From Bryobacter sp. (GTDB taxonomy: Bacteria; Acidobacteriota; Terriglobia; Bryobacterales; Bryobacteraceae): a DNA stretch of 64,000 nucleotides. A program made the translations under genes and the position numbers. Positions within the stretch are counted from its first letter, which is position 1. The number at the start of each line of letters is the position of its first letter. The notes beneath the pieces are model-generated. The model made no database searches. It was not told where the DNA came from and worked only from the letters and a program-made list of their open reading frames with translations. This document shows positions 60,349-64,000 of the stretch, in pieces. The stretch lies in the NCBI GenBank assembly GCA_022843605.1, contig JALHNI010000019.1, forward strand, positions 1 to 64,000. Direction: 5' to 3'.

Positions 60349-63228
60349 TTAAGGCTGGACGGTAGACGCCGGTTGCGCCGACGTTTGCTTCTCGAGAAAC
60401 GGAATTCCCCGCTCCATCCAGTCCGGTTTGGCGGCGGACTTGAGGTGATGATCGAAGAACTCCTGCAAGCGGCGGGCATAGTCCTTCTGGTTCACCCGCC
60501 GGCGGATGCCGTGCGGTTCGCCATTGTAGCTAAAGAGATAGACTTCCTTCTCCAGCCGGCGCAAGGCCAGAAAATACTCAATTCCCTGATACCAGGGCAC
60601 GGCATCGTCAGCATCGTTGTGCAGCATCAGCAGCGGAGTCGTGACTTTGTCGGCCTGAAAGACGGGCGAATTTTCCAGGTATCGCAGCGGATACTGCCAA
60701 GGCGTTCCGCCGATGCGGCTCTGCGTGCGCTCGTACTGGAACTGGCGGGGAAGTCCTGGGCCCCAGCGGATGCCGTTATAGGCGCTGAACATGTTGGCCA
60801 CCGGCGCGCCCGCCGCAGCGGCCTTAAAGCGCTTGGTTTGGCCCAACATGTAGGCGATCTGGTAGCCACCCCAGCTATGGCCTTGAATACCGATATTGGC
60901 CTCGTCGACGCCGCCCTGGACCACGACGGCGTCAATCGCCGGAATGACGCACTGCAGGGCGCTGGGGCCCGGGTAGCCGACGCGGTAGGCGATATCCGGC
61001 AGCAACACCAGATAGCCATTTGAGACGTAGTAGCTTACGTTGATCGAGTGTCCGGGGGCCGGGGGCACAAAGTTGTGCAGGCCCTGGGTGAGGCGCTCAT
61101 AGATGTAGACCAGGAGCGGGTACTTCTTGGCGGGGTCAAAGTTGTCCGGCTTGAAGAGCGTCCCCTGGAGGGCGGTTCCATCCAGACTGCGGAAGTTCAC
61201 CAGTTCGGCTTTGCCCCAGGTAAACGGCTCCAATTGTTTGCCGCCTTGGGAGACCTGTTGCGGATTCTTCAAGTCGGTATCGGCGACGTAGAGATCGGGG
61301 AATTGATCGAACTTTGAACTGGTGAAGAGGAGCCGCTCCGCCTTCTGGGCTTTCACTGGAACCCCGTGGCCACGAGCCGACAGCACCAGGCGCTCGGGTT
61401 TGATCTGACGCCCGAGATAGTCGCGATAGAAGCCGGATTCGCGCGTCGCCAGGCGCTCGGCACGGAGGAGCAGCGGCTTGTTGGGGTCGAACCCGAGTTC
61501 GTTGGGATCGTCCGCCAGGCGGACGGCACGGAACTGAATTCCTTCGGCCCGGCCCAGGCCATCGGTGACGTTGATGGACCGGCGGCCGTCAACATCCACT
61601 TGCCACAGGTCATACCGGTCATACAGCAGGACACTCGCTCCGTCGCGCACCCAACCGGCGAAGCCATAGGGAGGTGGCAGATCCGGGTGATCGTCGTCCT
61701 CATTGAAAAACTTCGCGGGAATGTTGGCGGTCAGGTTGACGCTCACCCCGGAAGGCACCTGGACGGCAATCCAATCGCGCCCGTCAAAACGGACGGCAGA
61801 GTTGCCCGCATGCGACCAGTTCATCGCCCCAAATAGCTTTTTGGCGAAGGGGACGCGCTCACCGTTCGCCGTATTGACGATCGAAACGTCGGCGTAGCGG
61901 CGATCGTACTCGACAGCGCGGCGATAGGCGCGATCATCGGACCCGAAGGCGAAGCGGCCATCCTCGCTCACGCTCAGTTCGGGCATGGACGGATCAGCCA
62001 GGGCGATGGTCCGCTTGGCCGCGAGCTGATAAACGGCACGATAGCTCCGGTTGCGCTCGGCGGCAGCCCGCGACTTCTGCATGGGCTGAATGTGATCGTC
62101 GAGGTAGTGCCAGAGATCGAATCCCGCCTTCTCGGAGAGTTCGTCGCTTACCGGGGTCGCCTTGGCGGGCGGAGCGGCGCCGAAGAAAAGCCGTTCGCCA
62201 TCGCGGGAAAAGGTGAGCGCACCTTTGCTGGAGACGACGTGGCCGGTGGAGAGCGTGCCAATGTCGAGCGGACTCGCGGTCGCCGCCTGCCGATCCCACA
62301 GGTAAATCTTGACGCGGGCGGCCGGATCGGACACGTCCTCACGCTCACTGAGCAGAGCCAGTTTGCGCTGGAGTTCGTCCCAGGTCAGGCGGGTGTACTT
62401 GCCCTTGCCAGTGGCCAAGGGGGCGGGATCACCGGTCGCCGAGAGGCTAAAGGCGTAGACGCCATTCGAGAGATCGGCCCGCTTGGTGGTGACCGCGTAG
62501 ACGAGCGTGCGGCCGTCATGGGTGAAGGAATAGTCGGAGACTTCGGGAAAAGTTCGCTCGTCGCCGTCGGAGAGGCGCCGCACGACCAGGGTTGAACCGA
62601 CGGCCGCCGCGGCGGCGCGGGCAGCGGTTCCCCGCCGGGGCTGATCCTGCCTTGAATCGTGATCCGCGACCGAAGACTTGGCTGTGTCAGCGACCGGTGG
62701 TTCATCACGATGGTAGATGACGTAATCGCTGGCTTCGCGAGCCAACTGAAAGGTCTTCACGCCAGGAACCCGCTGGATCGCTTTGCTGCGCAAGTCAACC
62801 AGCACCAAGCCAGGCTTCGGCATCTCCTCCGGCTTCTTCTTCGCCCGCCGGGCCGCATCGAGTTCGGCGCGGGAAGGAAACGTGGTGAAAATCGCCCATT
62901 GGCTGTCGGCCGTGAACAGGATCGCCGTGGTGCGTTGGGAAGGAGGCCCGGCCTCAGCCGCCTCCGCATCGGGCGGCGAGGGCTGGGGGCGTTCGCCGGC
63001 GGGCTCGCGAATTTCAGAGCCCGCATCGAGGTCGCGGAGAACGACTTCTCCGTCGCCTTCCTGCGGAAACCAGCCGTAGGCGACGAATTTACCATCGGGC
63101 GAAATCTTTTGACCGGAGATCGAACGAAAAGCGTCGAAATCGCTATGCCGAAGTGGACGTTTGGCGCCGGTTTGCGCCGTAAGCAATGCCGAGAGAAGAA
63201 CCAGGAGACCCGCGAGCAGACGCACCAT
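60349..63228 (-). CDS. S9-family prolyl oligopeptidase
   Basis: A 959-residue exported serine peptidase. Signal peptide VRLLAGLLVLLSALLTAQ; a long beta-propeller region; then the alpha/beta-hydrolase domain from about 690. The catalytic triad is visible: Ser in GIQGHSWGGYQIAY, Asp in LHNDADDAVPW, His in YNGEPHGIRR. It lies 20 bp downstream of the TIGR03437-type gene and upstream of the VWFA gene on the same strand. It probably degrades short peptides in the periplasm together with the M28 peptidase at 30395. Confidence 0.93.
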   Translation of the reverse strand: MVRLLAGLLVLLSALLTAQTGAKRPLRHSDFDAFRSISGQKISPDGKFVAYGWFPQEGDGEVVLRDLDAGSEIREPAGERPQPSPPDAEAAEAGPPSQRTTAILFTADSQWAIFTTFPSRAELDAARRAKKKPEEMPKPGLVLVDLRSKAIQRVPGVKTFQLAREASDYVIYHRDEPPVADTAKSSVADHDSRQDQPRRGTAARAAAAAVGSTLVVRRLSDGDERTFPEVSDYSFTHDGRTLVYAVTTKRADLSNGVYAFSLSATGDPAPLATGKGKYTRLTWDELQRKLALLSEREDVSDPAARVKIYLWDRQAATASPLDIGTLSTGHVVSSKGALTFSRDGERLFFGAAPPAKATPVSDELSEKAGFDLWHYLDDHIQPMQKSRAAAERNRSYRAVYQLAAKRTIALADPSMPELSVSEDGRFAFGSDDRAYRRAVEYDRRYADVSIVNTANGERVPFAKKLFGAMNWSHAGNSAVRFDGRDWIAVQVPSGVSVNLTANIPAKFFNEDDDHPDLPPPYGFAGWVRDGASVLLYDRYDLWQVDVDGRRSINVTDGLGRAEGIQFRAVRLADDPNELGFDPNKPLLLRAERLATRESGFYRDYLGRQIKPERLVLSARGHGVPVKAQKAERLLFTSSKFDQFPDLYVADTDLKNPQQVSQGGKQLEPFTWGKAELVNFRSLDGTALQGTLFKPDNFDPAKKYPLLVYIYERLTQGLHNFVPPAPGHSINVSYYVSNGYLVLLPDIAYRVGYPGPSALQCVIPAIDAVVVQGGVDEANIGIQGHSWGGYQIAYMLGQTKRFKAAAAGAPVANMFSAYNGIRWGPGLPRQFQYERTQSRIGGTPWQYPLRYLENSPVFQADKVTTPLLMLHNDADDAVPWYQGIEYFLALRRLEKEVYLFSYNGEPHGIRRRVNQKDYARRLQEFFDHHLKSAAKPDWMERGIPFLEKQTSAQPASTVQP

Positions 63229-63248
63229 CCCCTTATTCTAAAGCCTGG

Positions 63249-64000
63249 CTATTGATCGGTGCGCTGAATCGGAACTGTAATGATGTTCGAAACCTGGAAA
63301 CTTTGCGCGATGGTGAGCTGCGTGGCCAGATTGGTCGGCAAATCCGAGTTGAGCTCGAGCTGAACTTCGTAAATGCCAACCTGACCCTTGACCAACCGGG
63401 CGAAGATAACGTTCGCGGTGCGACCGCCGGCCAGAGATGAGACGAACTCCAACGGCTCGTTGTACTCGGGGCCGGCATAAGGCTGGCCGGCTACCAGCGG
63501 GTTATCGTCGCCGCCGGGAACGACCAAGCCCAGGCCGGTGGCGTAAACGATAATCGTTTCGCCGGGAATGGCCGGGTTTTGTTCCGTGATGCGAGCGCCG
63601 CCGACGTTGGCACAACAAAGGCCGACATTGGTGGCGGACAAGATCACTTGCGCGGCATCGGCATCGGCCGAATCCTTAGCCTCGGCGCGAATCGGAATCC
63701 CGTTCCCTGCCGGGCCTTCCACACGAGCCCGCAGGCGAACGCGGGTAAAGACGCCGGCGCTGAAGGCAACGACTTCCGGATCGCCGGTACCGGCGTTGAT
63801 GGCATTGATCAGTCCGTCACGGATCTGCTCCAAGGCATCGCTAGCCTGCACGACGTACTCGTACTGCCGGTCATTGATGAAGATACGCGCCTTGTCACCC
63901 GTGGTGGCCGTACCGTCCACGGAAATCGTGCCCTGAGCGTAACTGGAACCGTGGTAGGCCAAGCCCGGCCTCGGGTCCTGCGCGCCCTCGGCGAAGATAC
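63249..64000 (-). CDS. TIGR03437-type protein, C-terminal part (truncated by window edge)
   Basis: The frame is open to the right edge (IFAEGAQDPRPGLAYHGSS before the first in-frame TTG), so at least 250 residues of a longer protein are seen. The C-terminal domain matches the Solibacter-type TIGR03437 family: ITEQNPAIPGETIIVYATGL, GLVVPGGDDNPLVAGQPYAG, FARLVKGQVGIYEVQLELN and FQVSNIITVPIQ. These are secreted or surface proteins with a conserved C-terminal module of unknown function, present in many copies in this lineage. The upstream part is a beta-rich region (TISVDGTATTGDKARIFIND). Confidence 0.85.
   Translation of the reverse strand, partial: IFAEGAQDPRPGLAYHGSSYAQGTISVDGTATTGDKARIFINDRQYEYVVQASDALEQIRDGLINAINAGTGDPEVVAFSAGVFTRVRLRARVEGPAGNGIPIRAEAKDSADADAAQVILSATNVGLCCANVGGARITEQNPAIPGETIIVYATGLGLVVPGGDDNPLVAGQPYAGPEYNEPLEFVSSLAGGRTANVIFARLVKGQVGIYEVQLELNSDLPTNLATQLTIAQSFQVSNIITVPIQRTDQ

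Overview
The window looks like a high-GC chromosome segment from an Acidobacteriota member of the Solibacter/Bryobacter group. The evidence is family content, not a database search: two PadR-linked ADOP permeases (Acidobacterial duplicated orphan permeases), a VWFA-related acidobacterial protein, a TIGR03437-type C-terminal domain, DUF1501 and DUF1549/DUF1553 (PSD1) proteins, a carboxypeptidase-regulatory-domain TonB receptor, and a PEP-CTERM protein. No rRNA, tRNA, CRISPR array or insertion sequence was recognised.

Layout. 0-5 kb: end of a DUF1501 gene, a UspA protein, a PEP-CTERM protein, a Crp/Fnr regulator with an 18-bp palindrome upstream, and a PAS histidine kinase. 5-11 kb: two PadR-ADOP pairs, each with an inverted repeat at or against the padR start codon. 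11-33 kb: mostly housekeeping and metabolic genes (xylulokinase, GMC dehydrogenase pair, PpiC-type isomerase, ATP-grasp enzyme, APC permease, ThiE, GlgB, pterin dehydratase, a beta-lactamase/NamZ fusion, dodecin, RfbD, M28 peptidase, YjbQ, aldo/keto reductase). 33-38 kb: a TonB-dependent receptor coupled to a sialidase-like secreted protein. 38-40 kb: a gene-poor, partly decayed stretch with a TPR-like pseudogene and small proteins. 40-43.5 kb: a 12-repeat Ig-like surface protein closed by a strong terminator.

43.6-48.8 kb is the most interesting part. A three-gene operon ends in a secreted trypsin-like protease fused to a formylglycine-generating-enzyme (FGE/C-type-lectin fold) domain. It converges on a paralog with the same architecture. 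Over the last 126 bp the two genes differ at 20 positions, all within the first 91 bp. Nineteen of these are at codon positions 1 and 2, mostly in NNC/NNT codons. The remaining 3' coding end is identical and the flank beyond the stops is nearly so, ending in G/C hairpins. This is the signature of the variable repeats of a diversity-generating retroelement (DGR). No reverse transcriptase or template repeat was seen, so these appear to be targets diversified in trans.

49-64 kb: a beta-helix protein, an ECF sigma/NrsF-type anti-sigma pair, a decayed DUF1801 gene, a DUF1501/PSD1 operon, an RRM protein, a UPF0173 hydrolase, a NagZ-like GH3 glycosidase, a response regulator, a VWFA protein, an S9 peptidase and the end of a TIGR03437-type protein. 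The NamZ fusion and the NagZ-like enzyme, 31 kb apart, suggest periplasmic peptidoglycan sugar recycling.
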